From positions 496,001 through 560,000 of the forward strand of contig NZ_AFQU01000001.1 in assembly GCF_000220065.1 (NCBI RefSeq): a DNA stretch of 64,000 bases, written 5' to 3'. The position numbers and the translations under genes are program-made. Source of the DNA: Streptococcus sp. oral taxon 056 str. F0418. GTDB taxonomy: Bacteria > Bacillota > Bacilli > Lactobacillales > Streptococcaceae. The notes below the pieces were generated by a model that saw only the letters and a program-made list of their open reading frames with translations, was not told where the DNA came from and made no database searches. Shown here piece after piece: positions 22,109 to 30,662 of the stretch. Each line of letters begins with the position of its first letter. Position 1 is the stretch's first letter.

Positions 22109-22702
22109 ATGAATCATAAAAAAGTGTTTCTATTTATTCTTCCAGCAATTGGAGCAGCCATTTTGGCAGTGCTTTCTCAACTAAGCTTTGCTTTTGGGAC
22201 AGTACCTGTTACACTACAAACTTTTGCTATCGGTCTGATCGCAACTATATTTAAACCTCGCGAGGCTTTTTTGGCAACTGTCCTCTATTTGCTTCTTGGC
22301 GCCATCGGGCTCCCTGTCTTTGCAGGTGGTCATGGAGGATTGCAAGCATTATTAGGACCAACAGGCGGTTATCTCCTAGCTAGTCCAATTTTTGCACTTA
22401 TTACCTCCGCACTCACTAGCAAAAATAGCTCCTTCTTGACCACTCTAGTAGCTAATATTCTAGGAGATGTTGTTTTATTTGCCGGAGGGGTACTTGGCTT
22501 GCACTTCTTAGGAGGCTTTGAGTTTACAAAAGCTATTACAATCGGTGTGCTTCCTTTCATCCTAGCGGATTTATTAAAAATGCTTTTAGTCGCATTTGTT
22601 AGCCAACCTATTTTTTATGGTCTGAAATTCCATTATTATTTTAGAGATAAACAAAAAACGGATAGCAACTATCCGTTTTTAAATGCATCTACAAGAATTT
22701 GA
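22109..22702 (+). CDS. bioY: BioY family biotin transporter (ECF S component)
   Basis: A 197-residue protein with six hydrophobic segments. BioY signatures are FGTVPVTLQTFAIGL near residue 35, YLLLGAIGLPVFAGGHGG near residue 70, and GPTGGYLLASPIFA. BioY is the substrate-binding membrane subunit for biotin uptake, working with the shared energy-coupling module encoded elsewhere. The C-terminal tail is encoded through the hairpin that also terminates the opposing ydbC gene. The two reading frames overlap tail to tail by 34 bp. Confidence 0.92.
   Translation: MNHKKVFLFILPAIGAAILAVLSQLSFAFGTVPVTLQTFAIGLIATIFKPREAFLATVLYLLLGAIGLPVFAGGHGGLQALLGPTGGYLLASPIFALITSALTSKNSSFLTTLVANILGDVVLFAGGVLGLHFLGGFEFTKAITIGVLPFILADLLKMLLVAFVSQPIFYGLKFHYYFRDKQKTDSNYPFLNASTRI
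22655..22680. terminator. bidirectional terminator within two overlapping gene ends
   Basis: AAAACGGATAG (22655-22665) pairs with CTATCCGTTTT (22669-22679), with A and T runs on the two sides. It serves both convergent genes. The ydbC stop codon lies inside the stem, and bioY reads through it for seven more codons. Confidence 0.85.
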
Positions 22703-22884
22703 AATTCTTCATTGGAAAGGGTGATTCCTTTTCCCATTTTGCTATGATCTGGGCTCCAAGTACGAATGTCGTATTTGGCTGGTGCACCATTAAAGCTGAC
22801 ACGATTTAGTTCTTTCGTCCAGCCTTTATCATTTTCAGACAAGACTAGAAGTTTTTCTTCGATTTCAAATGTAAATTCTGCCAT
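22669..22884 (-). CDS. ydbC: YdbC family PC4-like nucleic-acid-binding protein
   Basis: A 71-residue protein of the PC4/YdbC type: a compact beta sheet followed by one helix (FTFEIEEKLLVLS, KELNRVSFNG, KYDIRTWSPDHSKMGKG, LSNEEFQILVDAF). The lactococcal homologue YdbC binds single-stranded DNA. I chose the second of two adjacent ATG codons, which has better spacing from AAAGGAG. It is monocistronic, convergent with bioY. Confidence 0.85.
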   Translation of the reverse strand: MAEFTFEIEEKLLVLSENDKGWTKELNRVSFNGAPAKYDIRTWSPDHSKMGKGITLSNEEFQILVDAFKNG

Positions 22885-23013
22885 CATTGACTCCTTTTAA
22901 ATTTAGAAACGTAATTACTCTACGCTTCTATATTTATCTATTCGTAAAAAATTTAGAATTTTACGATAAAATGTTATATAATAGTATTGTATCAAGTTAT
23001 GGAGAATTTAGCC

Positions 23014-23337
23014 ATGAAAAGATTTCTAAAAATGCTAGCCGATCGAACAAATGAATTTTTAACAGATAAAAAAAATGAACAAATAAGCGAAACTGATACG
23101 AGTATTTTATCCATGCTTGAGCTAGCTATTCAAAAAAAATCTGGAATCCATGTTATTTTTCAAAATAAAAGCTTTACTGGAGATATTGTTAAATATGATA
23201 AAAATCGCCAGCAGCTAATAGTTAAAAACTTTAACAAGAGCATGTCCATTATTATTAGAATTCCTGAAATCCAAAGAGTACGACTTGTTCCGAAGACTGT
23301 ACAAGAAGCCCAAAAAATTAATCAAAAGATAAGGTAA
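23014..23337 (+). CDS. hypothetical protein, possibly YolD/Sm-like fold
   Basis: A 107-residue basic protein. After an N-terminal helix (MKRFLKMLADRTNEFL), the second half has short strands with the flow of YolD-like or Sm-like domains (IHVIFQNKSFTGDIVKYD, QQLIVKNFNKSMSIIIRIPEIQRVRLVP). I am not certain of the family. I chose the ATG at 23014, which has GGAG at good spacing, over an in-frame codon at 22987. Promoter-like TATAAT lies near 22977. Confidence 0.65.
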   Translation: MKRFLKMLADRTNEFLTDKKNEQISETDTSILSMLELAIQKKSGIHVIFQNKSFTGDIVKYDKNRQQLIVKNFNKSMSIIIRIPEIQRVRLVPKTVQEAQKINQKIR

Positions 23338-23354
23338 AATTCGATAACACAAAT

Positions 23355-23529
23355 GAGAGTGGGACAGAAATCGGTAATTCATTAGAATTCGATTTCGTCG
23401 TCCCACCTCCGCACAGTTGAGTAGGGCTGTAAAAGCTGATGAAATCAGCGTAGTAGAGCCCACTCAACCACTGCGTCTTGCTCGACAATCCAAAGACAAT
23501 TGAGAGGCTAGGACTTTTGTCCCAGCCTC
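23355..23529. repeat. dispersed intergenic repeat, copy B (inverted relative to copy A)
   Basis: Reverse complement of the 16645-16818 element, with the same TGGGACA-type ends. It lies between the plus gene ending at 23337 and the minus nitroreductase, so each copy separates two convergent genes. The remaining bases to 23704 show no gene. Confidence 0.93.
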
Positions 23530-23704
23530 ATTTTCTATTTTGTCCTGCACTTCAAAAAAGTAAAAATCTAATATTTGAAGTGTTTTTCTGTACAATCAGC
23601 TGATCCAAGTAGACATCAAATGTATAAACTAAACAAGAAAAACAATTTTCGAAAAATCAATAAAATAAAGAACTATTTTCACTATGCTAAATACTGTTCA
23701 GCTT

Positions 23705-24334
23705 TTACAGACTACGAGTTACCTCATCATACCCAAAACGAGTGTCGCGAGGGTATTTTGTTGGTATACCATAGCCGATATTTACCACAAGAATCGGATG
23801 TTCATCAGTACCAGAGAAAAATTCTTCATATAAGCCATCAAAATCAGCTCCTAAAGGCCCTACATCTAGACCCAGAGCTCGCGTCGCAATCATAAAGTAG
23901 CCAGCCTGTAGATTAGCATTTTGCTGAGCAGCTGAAAGGACGCGATTTTCAGTCGTATAATAGCCTTTTATGGATTCTGTCGCACGAGGATTAAAGACAT
24001 CTGCTCGCTCCATCCATAATCTATCATATGAAAGTATGGCATTGATTGGAGCTTGGAGCGCCTTTTCACGATTAGATTCAATGAGATGTTTTACAAGACG
24101 TTCGCGCGCTTCAATACTTTTTATCCAAGTGATGCGTAAAGGTTGACTATTAAAGGCTGTGGGGCCAAGGTAAGTGAGCTCTTGAATCTGCCGAAGTTGA
24201 TCATCAGAAACAGATCGATCCTCAAATTTACGCATAGTCCGAGGTTCACGAAAGAGAGCTGTAATCTGACTATCAGTCAAACGCGGCATCTTTCCCTTAA
24301 GCGACTGTTCATTTTCTGTTGGACTAAATACCAT
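23705..24334 (-). CDS. nitroreductase family protein (RutE/HadB-like)
   Basis: A 209-residue FMN-dependent oxidoreductase of the malonic-semialdehyde-reductase-like nitroreductases. Features are FREPRTMRKFEDRSVSD with FMN-phosphate-binding arginines, GPTAFNSQPLRITW, the central NANLQAGYFMIATRALGLDVGP, and ILVVNIGYG near the C-terminus. The physiological substrate is unknown. The ATG is preceded by AGGAGG. It is convergent with the upstream plus-strand gene, with repeat copy B between. Confidence 0.9.
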   Translation of the reverse strand: MVFSPTENEQSLKGKMPRLTDSQITALFREPRTMRKFEDRSVSDDQLRQIQELTYLGPTAFNSQPLRITWIKSIEARERLVKHLIESNREKALQAPINAILSYDRLWMERADVFNPRATESIKGYYTTENRVLSAAQQNANLQAGYFMIATRALGLDVGPLGADFDGLYEEFFSGTDEHPILVVNIGYGIPTKYPRDTRFGYDEVTRSL

Positions 24335-24387
24335 AATGCCTCCTAATTGAATATTAGCTTTAATGATCCACCACGGTTTACACTAGG

Positions 24388-25674
24388 TTAAGCCCTTACT
24401 GTTACACTGGTTCCATCTTCTTTGTACAGGTTAATAAGCCCTTCTTTTCTACTACGTACCATATCTCCTGGGCAAACTGGTGTTGGCATAGAAATTGTCA
24501 AGAGTTCCATTGGTTTTGGTGCACGATCTATCTTATTACCTTCAATATCACGAAGATCACGAATAACCGTCTCAAAATGTCGGAAACCCGGACCATAAAA
24601 CTCTACTTGATCTCCTTCATTAATAACGTTGCGCTGACGGATAGTAGCTATTTGATTTTCTGCGTCATAGTCAACAACTTCAGCTACGAACTTGTATTCG
24701 GGAATTTTTCGGCGGGCACCAAATAACTGTTCATTTTCTGTAGGTGTATTATAGTAGAATCCTGTTGCTAATTCACGTTGGGCTACTTTCCACATTTCAT
24801 CAATCAAGTCCTGCTTAATAGCTTCAAACTTTTCTGGACTTTCTAGATACGCATCCACAGCAGCTTTATAACAGTTTGACACTGTTGAGACATAGTGTAT
24901 AGACTTCATCCGGCCTTCGATTTTAAGACTGTCCACACCATTTTCAATCATATCAGGTATGTGGTCAATCATAGACATATCAACCGCTGACATAGAAAAT
25001 TCTTCTGGGATTTCACCCTTCAAGCTCTTTCTTTCTTGGCCAAACGGCATATCATAAAGGTCGTATTTCCAACGGCAAGACTGCGAGCAACCACCACGGT
25101 TCGCATCACGCATACTCATATGGTTTGAAAGTGTACAGCGTCCTGAGTAGGAAATACACATTGCTCCATGAACAAAGGCTTCGATCTCAACATCCGTTCT
25201 TTTTCGGATCTCAGCCAATTCTTCCATAGACACTTCGCGTGCTAAAACGACACGGGTTAGGCCTAATTCTTTCCAAAATTCTAAGGTTTCGTAGTTGGTA
25301 GCACTAGCTTGGGTAGATAAATGGATTTCTAATCCTGGTGCTTCTGATGCTGCAATAGCAATTAGAGCTGGGTCTGATACAATTACAGCTGCAATTCCAA
25401 TATCACGGAGCTTGCGGAAAAATTCTCCTGCACCAATTTCGTTACCTTCGTGCATCACCATATTAGCCGCAACATAAACTTTTGCGCCATATTTTGCTGC
25501 AAACTGGACTCCTTCTTCCATTTGCTCATAAGTAAAGTTTCCAGCTCGGCTACGAAGCCCGTAAGCTTGACCACCAATAAAGACAGCATCTGCTCCATAA
25601 CGAACAGCTACTTTAAGTTTTTCCAAAGTACCAGCAGGCGCTAAGACCTCTGGACGTTTCAATGTTTTTGTCAT
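24388..25674 (-). CDS. U32 family protein, probable tRNA hydroxylation factor (TrhP-like)
   Basis: A 428-residue member of peptidase family U32. The signature LAPAGTLEKLKVAVRYGADAV opens the protein. The hallmark EAFVHGAMCISYSGRCTLSN and GGCSQSCRWKYDL cysteines follow in the middle, and a C-terminal barrel follows. Family members (TrhP, RlhA) hydroxylate uridines in tRNA or rRNA, so a role in tRNA wobble modification is more likely than proteolysis. I chose the second of two adjacent ATGs for spacing from GGAG. The second U32 gene lies upstream, separated by a terminator. Confidence 0.9.
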   Translation of the reverse strand: MTKTLKRPEVLAPAGTLEKLKVAVRYGADAVFIGGQAYGLRSRAGNFTYEQMEEGVQFAAKYGAKVYVAANMVMHEGNEIGAGEFFRKLRDIGIAAVIVSDPALIAIAASEAPGLEIHLSTQASATNYETLEFWKELGLTRVVLAREVSMEELAEIRKRTDVEIEAFVHGAMCISYSGRCTLSNHMSMRDANRGGCSQSCRWKYDLYDMPFGQERKSLKGEIPEEFSMSAVDMSMIDHIPDMIENGVDSLKIEGRMKSIHYVSTVSNCYKAAVDAYLESPEKFEAIKQDLIDEMWKVAQRELATGFYYNTPTENEQLFGARRKIPEYKFVAEVVDYDAENQIATIRQRNVINEGDQVEFYGPGFRHFETVIRDLRDIEGNKIDRAPKPMELLTISMPTPVCPGDMVRSRKEGLINLYKEDGTSVTVRA

Positions 25675-25827
25675 CATTTCTCCTATTTGCAAGATAAGAT
25701 AGATAATAAGTAATATATAATCCTTTCTATTTTATAGCAAATTTCCAGGAAAAGCAAGGTTTCTCAAATGTTTTTCACAATTCTAATTTTATACTTTATT
25801 TTCAGAATTTTTAACCGATAATTGTTA

Positions 25828-25861
25828 AAAAAGAAGTCAGAAAAATTTCGAACTTCTTTTT
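25828..25861 (-). terminator. terminator of upstream U32 gene
   Basis: AAAAAGAAGT pairs with ACTTCTTTTT, with a T run on the minus strand, 12 bp after the stop codon of the 25873-26802 gene. Confidence 0.8.
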
Positions 25862-25872
25862 AGTATAAAATA

Positions 25873-26802
25873 CTATTTAACCATATCTGGGTCGTATTCG
25901 TAAAAACCAGTATCCAAGAAACGATTTTTAGGATGGTAGCGATGCACAGCCTCATCTAAAAGAAATGCTTGGTCATGAGTAAATTTACCAGCTAATATTA
26001 AATCACGCGCTTGGATAAATAATTTAGCAATCTCTACAAAATTATGTCCTGGAGTGTAAATTCCTTCTAGCTTCCAGTGAGTAAAGCCATGTTCTACCAA
26101 CTCTAGCAATTTAGTCATCAAATCCAAGTCATTATTAGCAAAAATATGCGTCCCGTGATTATCCTCAAAGATAGAGTAATGACTAGTCGGATCAGCTGGC
26201 TCTGCTAGGAACAAATCACGCTCCCTTGTCTTTTCGTCATCAATATGCGTGAAATTATAGTAATTTTGCAACAAGGGCCGCTTTGAGTGGTGGATAACAC
26301 TGGCTCCATATACTAGCACTTCGGCTGGAATTTCTAGAATATCTTGCATTGCAAAGAGCTCAGCTGATGGAACTTCTCTAGCTAAAACCGCCTCTGATGC
26401 TCCAGCTTTCTGCCCCCAGAAATTGATTTGGCGGCTACTTGTTACCATAGTAGAAGCATCATAAATCGTTTTGAATGGATACTTGTCTCGATTTACCACA
26501 TAAAAAACACCTGCGTCACCAACTGTGATATAGTCTGTTTTAATCTCAGCTAGGAAATCAAGAAAAGGTTTAATGTTATCCATCATATCTTGGTGCATCA
26601 AAGCGTTGACTGCGACAACAATTTCTCTGCCTGCTTCATGGACTAAATCCGCAATCTGTCTAAGCTCATCATAAGAGAAAGTATGTGGCAATCGAAGGCC
26701 GTAATGCTTTTCACCAACATAAATCCGATCAACTCCTGCTTCTAGAAGTTCTTTTACTTGTTCAATGCTTTCAGCTGTTGCTGTAATGATTATCTTTTCC
26801 AT
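25873..26802 (-). CDS. U32 family protein, shorter TrhP-like partner
   Basis: A 309-residue U32-like TIM-barrel protein (VKELLEAGVDRIYVGEKHYGLR, IVVAVNALMHQ, ITVGDAGVFY, AVLAREVP, VLVYGASVIHHSKR). It lacks most of the cysteines of the long paralogue. Paired long and short U32 genes are common in Firmicutes and are thought to act together in tRNA hydroxylation. No ribosome site precedes the ATG, and TATAAT lies 7 bp upstream, so translation may start on a leaderless mRNA. It is the last chromosomal gene before the integrated element. Confidence 0.85.
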   Translation of the reverse strand: MEKIIITATAESIEQVKELLEAGVDRIYVGEKHYGLRLPHTFSYDELRQIADLVHEAGREIVVAVNALMHQDMMDNIKPFLDFLAEIKTDYITVGDAGVFYVVNRDKYPFKTIYDASTMVTSSRQINFWGQKAGASEAVLAREVPSAELFAMQDILEIPAEVLVYGASVIHHSKRPLLQNYYNFTHIDDEKTRERDLFLAEPADPTSHYSIFEDNHGTHIFANNDLDLMTKLLELVEHGFTHWKLEGIYTPGHNFVEIAKLFIQARDLILAGKFTHDQAFLLDEAVHRYHPKNRFLDTGFYEYDPDMVK

Positions 26803-26808
26803 AGGTTT

Positions 26809-26814
26809 ATTATA
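26809..26814 (-). promoter_or_regulatory. -10 element for leaderless U32 transcript
   Basis: TATAAT on the minus strand (26814-26809) ends 7 bp before the ATG at 26802. Transcription would begin at or next to the start codon. A TTGACT lies 20 bp upstream, which is longer than ideal. Confidence 0.45.
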
Positions 26815-26847
26815 TCATGTCCTCTTCTTTTTAATCTAGTCAAATCA

Positions 26848-26920
26848 ATACAATATTTGACAAATCAATCGCTTTAAGGATTTAAGCATTTCTTCAACAA
26901 AGACAATATTAGACAATATT
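26848..26920. repeat. ACAATATT motifs at the left element end
   Basis: Three copies of ACAATATT (26850-26857, 26903-26910, 26913-26920), the last two a tandem AGACAATATT pair. Two more lie at the right end (60201-60208 and 60549-60556). They may be integrase arm sites or part of att. Confidence 0.35.
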
Positions 26921-26949
26921 TATCATTTTTTCTCTCATTTTGGGTTATT

Positions 26950-28089
26950 TTATGGTGCATGTAAATCGATTTTTTCTAACTTATCAATTGTTTCTAATTC
27001 CATATTTTGAGTAACATGAGTATAAATAGATAAAGTCATTTTTTCATTTGAATGGCCTACTCTATCCATAATAGCTCTTAAAGGTACACCTAACTCGGAC
27101 AACAAAGAAATATGCGAATGACGAAAAACATGACTAGTCAATCTAAAATTCTCACCCTTATCAATTTTTGACCTTTCAAAAGTTCTTCTCAAAAAGCAAT
27201 TAAAAGTAATCAAAGGAATAGGATATTTCTGACGAAATATGAACACCAAACCATCAAGCTCAGCTTCAAGCTGATTATACTCAGATAAAATCTCTATCAC
27301 TCTATCCGAAACTCTTATTGTACGGACTGAACTAACTGTTTTAGGAGAACTTAAATAATAATTCTTTGAACCAGCCTCTGTTATTAAAGTATGCTGAATA
27401 GATATTTCTTTATTTTTTATATTTACATTTTCCCATTTTAGCCCTAATGCCTCACCAACACGAAGCCCAGTCAAATACAAAAATTCTGCTAACAATATAA
27501 ATCTTTTATCTTCCTTACTATTCTCTAAGTAAGATAAATACTCCCTCATTTCCTCTTTTGATAAATAATGTTCTTTTTTGCGCTGTATGATTTGTACACT
27601 ATTTTTAACTTTAGGCAAAACAACTCTTTCCATTGGATTATCTTTAATATAACCAACTTTATGGCAATAAGTAAAGAACAAATCCAAAACTGTTTTAAAT
27701 AATCTACGATAACCATCAGACCAATCATTTGCTAACAAATATTTTTGCAATAGTGTATTAGGTATTTTACTAACTTTTTTTGTTCCAAATTCCTGCAAAA
27801 AAGAATCAAATATTACTTTTTGTCTAACATATGTATTTCTTTTTAACTCTGCCTCTCGAATAACCAACCATTCATTAGCTATTTCAGAAACCAACAAATC
27901 TTGTGAAACACCAAAAATTGTATCTGTCTTTTCCTCTATTTTAGCTTCTAAAATCTTTCTTGCCTCAGCTTGTGCAGCTCTTGTTTTAGAAGTTAATGTA
28001 CATGATACTTGTTTCCATTTGCCCTCACTTTCATCATAATATTTTTCATAATAGCGAACTTTCTTGTCCCCTACAACTTTAAAAAACAT
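26950..28089 (-). CDS. tyrosine-family integrase of the element
   Basis: A 379-residue site-specific recombinase. The N-terminal arm/AP2-like part is basic (VRYYEKYYDESEGKWKQV). A SAM-like core-binding domain follows (about 65-165), then the catalytic domain with arginine in LTGLRVGEALGLKW, HVFRHSHISLL (His-x-x-Arg), and VGHSNEKMTLSIYTHV with the nucleophile tyrosine. It inserts and excises the element and lies at its left end as expected. The gene is AT-rich compared with the flanking chromosome. Confidence 0.95.
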   Translation of the reverse strand: MFFKVVGDKKVRYYEKYYDESEGKWKQVSCTLTSKTRAAQAEARKILEAKIEEKTDTIFGVSQDLLVSEIANEWLVIREAELKRNTYVRQKVIFDSFLQEFGTKKVSKIPNTLLQKYLLANDWSDGYRRLFKTVLDLFFTYCHKVGYIKDNPMERVVLPKVKNSVQIIQRKKEHYLSKEEMREYLSYLENSKEDKRFILLAEFLYLTGLRVGEALGLKWENVNIKNKEISIQHTLITEAGSKNYYLSSPKTVSSVRTIRVSDRVIEILSEYNQLEAELDGLVFIFRQKYPIPLITFNCFLRRTFERSKIDKGENFRLTSHVFRHSHISLLSELGVPLRAIMDRVGHSNEKMTLSIYTHVTQNMELETIDKLEKIDLHAP

Positions 28090-28140
28090 ATAGCCTCCTA
28101 TTTCTAGCAGGTATATTTCTAGTCAATACCTACAATTATA

Positions 28141-28374
28141 TCACTTATATTTATTTTTCTCTTTATATAACAAAAACAAGTAGAATCCCCTCACATTAAT
28201 CATGACCTTTCCACCTGTCCCTATCGAAATATCCCTAAACTTCCTAATAGTTTTAGCTTCCTTTAAACGCCGTTCAATCGTTTTAATAGAAATAGCTGAA
28301 AACCACTCTTCTTTTAATTGCTCCTTTGAAACAAATTTATCAGGATAATTATTATATAATGCAACAATTTCCAT
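28141..28374 (-). CDS. small DNA-binding protein, probable excisionase
   Basis: A 77-residue basic protein immediately upstream of the integrase, where excisionase genes of Tn916-like elements lie. The pattern KEQLKEEWFSAISIKTIERRL could be a winged-helix recognition segment. Similarity to known Xis proteins is not obvious, so function rests on position and size. Confidence 0.5.
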   Translation of the reverse strand: MEIVALYNNYPDKFVSKEQLKEEWFSAISIKTIERRLKEAKTIRKFRDISIGTGGKVMINVRGFYLFLLYKEKNKYK

Positions 28375-28425
28375 TTTTTCTCCTTTTCACTTACGATGTT
28401 ATTTAAATCAAAAAAGCCACGACTT

Positions 28426-28806
28426 CTATCGTGACAACTCTTTCTCTACTTGCATGATGACATATTCTAAATCTTCTCGCAACTTTGGAATATCTTCTAT
28501 AGCTGTTTCAATTATAATTTTAGCTTTCATGCTCCCATAATCATGATAAGCCCTATTTCTAAAACCTTTAATAGTCTGAAACGGAATTATATCTGAGAAT
28601 TTCTCCTGCGTTTCTTCGGACAACTTACCACTTCCTAATTGTTCGCCTATTTGACCAATAACCATAGCTAAAGAATTAACTGACATTTCATCCGTTATAG
28701 GAATATTATAATGATGAATTTTCCTCAACGTATTTTCAACTTCCTCTATATAGTACATCATCTGTTTAAGATAGGAGTAGTCTCTCTGTAATCGCTCTAT
28801 TCTCAT
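28426..28806 (-). CDS. hepT: HepT-like toxin (HEPN ribonuclease)
   Basis: A 126-residue all-helical HEPN protein. The active-site motif R-x4-6-H-x-Y is visible as RNRAYHDYG near residue 83. HepT toxins cleave RNA and are silenced when their MNT partner AMPylates the tyrosine of this motif. It overlaps the mntA gene by 41 bp, and the pair forms a toxin-antitoxin module that would stabilise the element. Confidence 0.85.
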   Translation of the reverse strand: MRIERLQRDYSYLKQMMYYIEEVENTLRKIHHYNIPITDEMSVNSLAMVIGQIGEQLGSGKLSEETQEKFSDIIPFQTIKGFRNRAYHDYGSMKAKIIIETAIEDIPKLREDLEYVIMQVEKELSR

Positions 28807-29113
28807 AAATCACTATCCTCTCTTTCAAAAATTGCACACGTAATTGTTGAGTAATATAGGATTTCCCCGTTAATATTTCTTCAACAGTTAACACATCTAC
28901 AGGAATATTAAACAACGCTTTTATTTCTTCTTCCATTTCAAAATACATCAATCCTGAAACAATGCTTCCTGTTAAATCTATAGCTAAATCAATATCGCTC
29001 ATTTCGTCAGCCGTTCCACGTGCATAAGAACCAAAAAGATAAACTTTAGAAATTTGATATTTATATGCAATGACACTCAGTTTAGATTGTATGTCTGAAA
29101 TTGTATAAATCAT
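28766..29113 (-). CDS. mntA: MntA-type nucleotidyltransferase antitoxin
   Basis: A 115-residue minimal nucleotidyltransferase with the motif GSYARGTADEMSDIDLAID (GS-x10-D-x-D). It is expected to add AMP to the HepT toxin encoded downstream and so neutralise it. AGGAGG precedes the ATG, and TGTTATAAT (extended -10, TATAAT at 29161-29156) lies about 43 bp upstream. The two genes overlap and must be co-expressed. Confidence 0.87.
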   Translation of the reverse strand: MIYTISDIQSKLSVIAYKYQISKVYLFGSYARGTADEMSDIDLAIDLTGSIVSGLMYFEMEEEIKALFNIPVDVLTVEEILTGKSYITQQLRVQFLKERIVIYENRAITERLLLS

Positions 29114-29283
29114 TATTCATAGCCTCCTGTCAATTTTAAGCCTACTTCTCCTTTCATTATAACACAAAATAAAGCAAGTAGGGACTTAGTAAAGACACCA
29201 CTTGCTATTAAATATGTTCAATTTTTCTTTACATTGTAGCGACTCAATCCATAAAAACCTACCCTAACTGAAGCAAGAGCTTG

Positions 29284-30006
29284 TTAATATTTTTTAGACT
29301 TGAATTGAAGTATGCCCGCACCACCTAAACCAAATACACCCAACACTGTTAAAAGGATGCTTGCTGCTTCTCCCGTTGACGGAAGAACTTTGAGTTCCCC
29401 TTTATTATCTTTTAAAGCTATCGTACCATCTTTCTGACGAACTGCTCCGATTTCTTCAGGTTTTTCAGTCACGATTGAGCCATCGGGCTGTTTAACAAGC
29501 ACGTTACTATCTTTAGTGCCAACTACAGTATTTCCCTTATGATCAACAATAGGTTGATTAATCAAGTCATTTTCTGTCACATTAGGAGCAGTTGGTTTAT
29601 CTGGGTTTACGGGAACATCTGGATTAGCTGGTTGACTAGGTTTGGTGTCAGACTTCTTGTCTTCTTCCTTGCTTGGCTTTGTATCTTCTTTAGACTTTTC
29701 TGCTTCGCTTGGTTTGGTTGGCTGACTTGAGTCACTTGGTTTTGGCTCTTCCTTTGGTTTAGATGATTCGCTTGGTTGAGCTGGCTTCTCATCTTCCAAA
29801 CCTGTTTTATCCTCAGTAGAAGGTTTAGTTGGTTCACTTGGTTTTACATTTTCAGCTGAATTAGATGATTCACTCGGCTTACTGGTTTCTACAATATCTG
29901 CACCTGTATCTAAACCAACAGTATTCTCATTCGCAAAAGCTAGATTCGCTCCTGCTAATACAAACGTAGAAACTGCTAACATAGTTATAATTTGTTTTTT
30001 ATTCAT
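29284..30006 (-). CDS. small LPXTG cell-wall-anchored protein with Ser/Pro/Lys repeats
   Basis: A 240-residue protein with a signal peptide cut after LAFA-NE, a low-complexity region rich in KPSESSK / KPSEPTK / PSDSSQ units (about 35-135), a short globular part (about 140-210), and a C-terminal sorting signal LPSTGE, hydrophobic helix and KSKKY tail. Sortase would attach it to the wall. It is the last gene of the transfer module direction, after the lipoprotein. Function unknown; possibly mating contact or surface decoration. Confidence 0.8.
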   Translation of the reverse strand: MNKKQIITMLAVSTFVLAGANLAFANENTVGLDTGADIVETSKPSESSNSAENVKPSEPTKPSTEDKTGLEDEKPAQPSESSKPKEEPKPSDSSQPTKPSEAEKSKEDTKPSKEEDKKSDTKPSQPANPDVPVNPDKPTAPNVTENDLINQPIVDHKGNTVVGTKDSNVLVKQPDGSIVTEKPEEIGAVRQKDGTIALKDNKGELKVLPSTGEAASILLTVLGVFGLGGAGILQFKSKKY

Positions 30007-30100
30007 TTTCTATACCTCTTTAAATTTAAAATAATATTACTTGTTACAACACAATAAAATTAACTATTTCAACAGGAGCTCGTATTTTCATTTTTAGCCC

Positions 30101-30661
30101 CTATTCTTTTTCAAGCTCTTTTAAATTTTCGATTTTGCGATTAACAACCTCAAAACTAAATTGCTTATGAACTTGATAAGCATTCGTAACAACAGGACTT
30201 GTCTCAGAATAAACGACATCTGCTAAATACTTATCTTCTTTTTTATAGACATCTAAGCTATCTATTTTTCTTTCGACTAAAACAGCACTGGAACTTGTAT
30301 TCAACTCTTTTTTGGTCTGAAAATTATCTAACTGTTGCTTAAACGTCTCTAAATCTGCTAAAATCGTTGTTTCTTGCTGTGTTTTCTCACTTAACAAAGA
30401 CAACAATTTACTTTTTCTACGTTCAATATCAGTCAAATCAAACTTTTGATTCATATATGCAGACATAAATTCTTCAGCTATTAATTGACTATCTTCAGAA
30501 TTAGAAGAAGTACTTGTTTCACTTGTAGTGGATTTATCGATTTTCATTACTCTATCTTTTTCTTTAGATTCTTGTAAGCTCTTAGAGTTCTCTCCTACAC
30601 AAGAAGCTAAAGAAAAGCTTGCAAATACCAAAAGCGATAAACACATAATTTTCTTATACAT
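30101..30661 (-). CDS. lipoprotein of the conjugation module
   Basis: A 186-residue protein with a lipoprotein signal (MYKKIMCLSLLVFASF, lipobox LASC at about residue 20), then a serine/threonine-rich linker and a domain of about 130 residues with two helices and a beta sheet (VLVERKIDSLDVYKKEDKY, HKQFSFEVVNRKIE). I chose the ATG after GGAAAGG. A longer frame start lies inside the previous gene. Position behind the cell-wall hydrolase suggests a surface part of the transfer machine. Confidence 0.7.
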   Translation of the reverse strand: MYKKIMCLSLLVFASFSLASCVGENSKSLQESKEKDRVMKIDKSTTSETSTSSNSEDSQLIAEEFMSAYMNQKFDLTDIERRKSKLLSLLSEKTQQETTILADLETFKQQLDNFQTKKELNTSSSAVLVERKIDSLDVYKKEDKYLADVVYSETSPVVTNAYQVHKQFSFEVVNRKIENLKELEKE

Positions 30662-30662
30662 T

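Noticed and set aside
23575..23895. Plus-strand frame of 106 codons
   Set aside because: Mostly antisense to the nitroreductase gene, and low-complexity start.
28426..29113. HepT/MntA as unrelated small genes
   Set aside because: Both active-site motifs and the gene overlap support the toxin-antitoxin call.
29539..29837. Frames on both strands within the LPXTG gene repeats
   Set aside because: By-products of the low-complexity Ser/Pro/Lys repeats.
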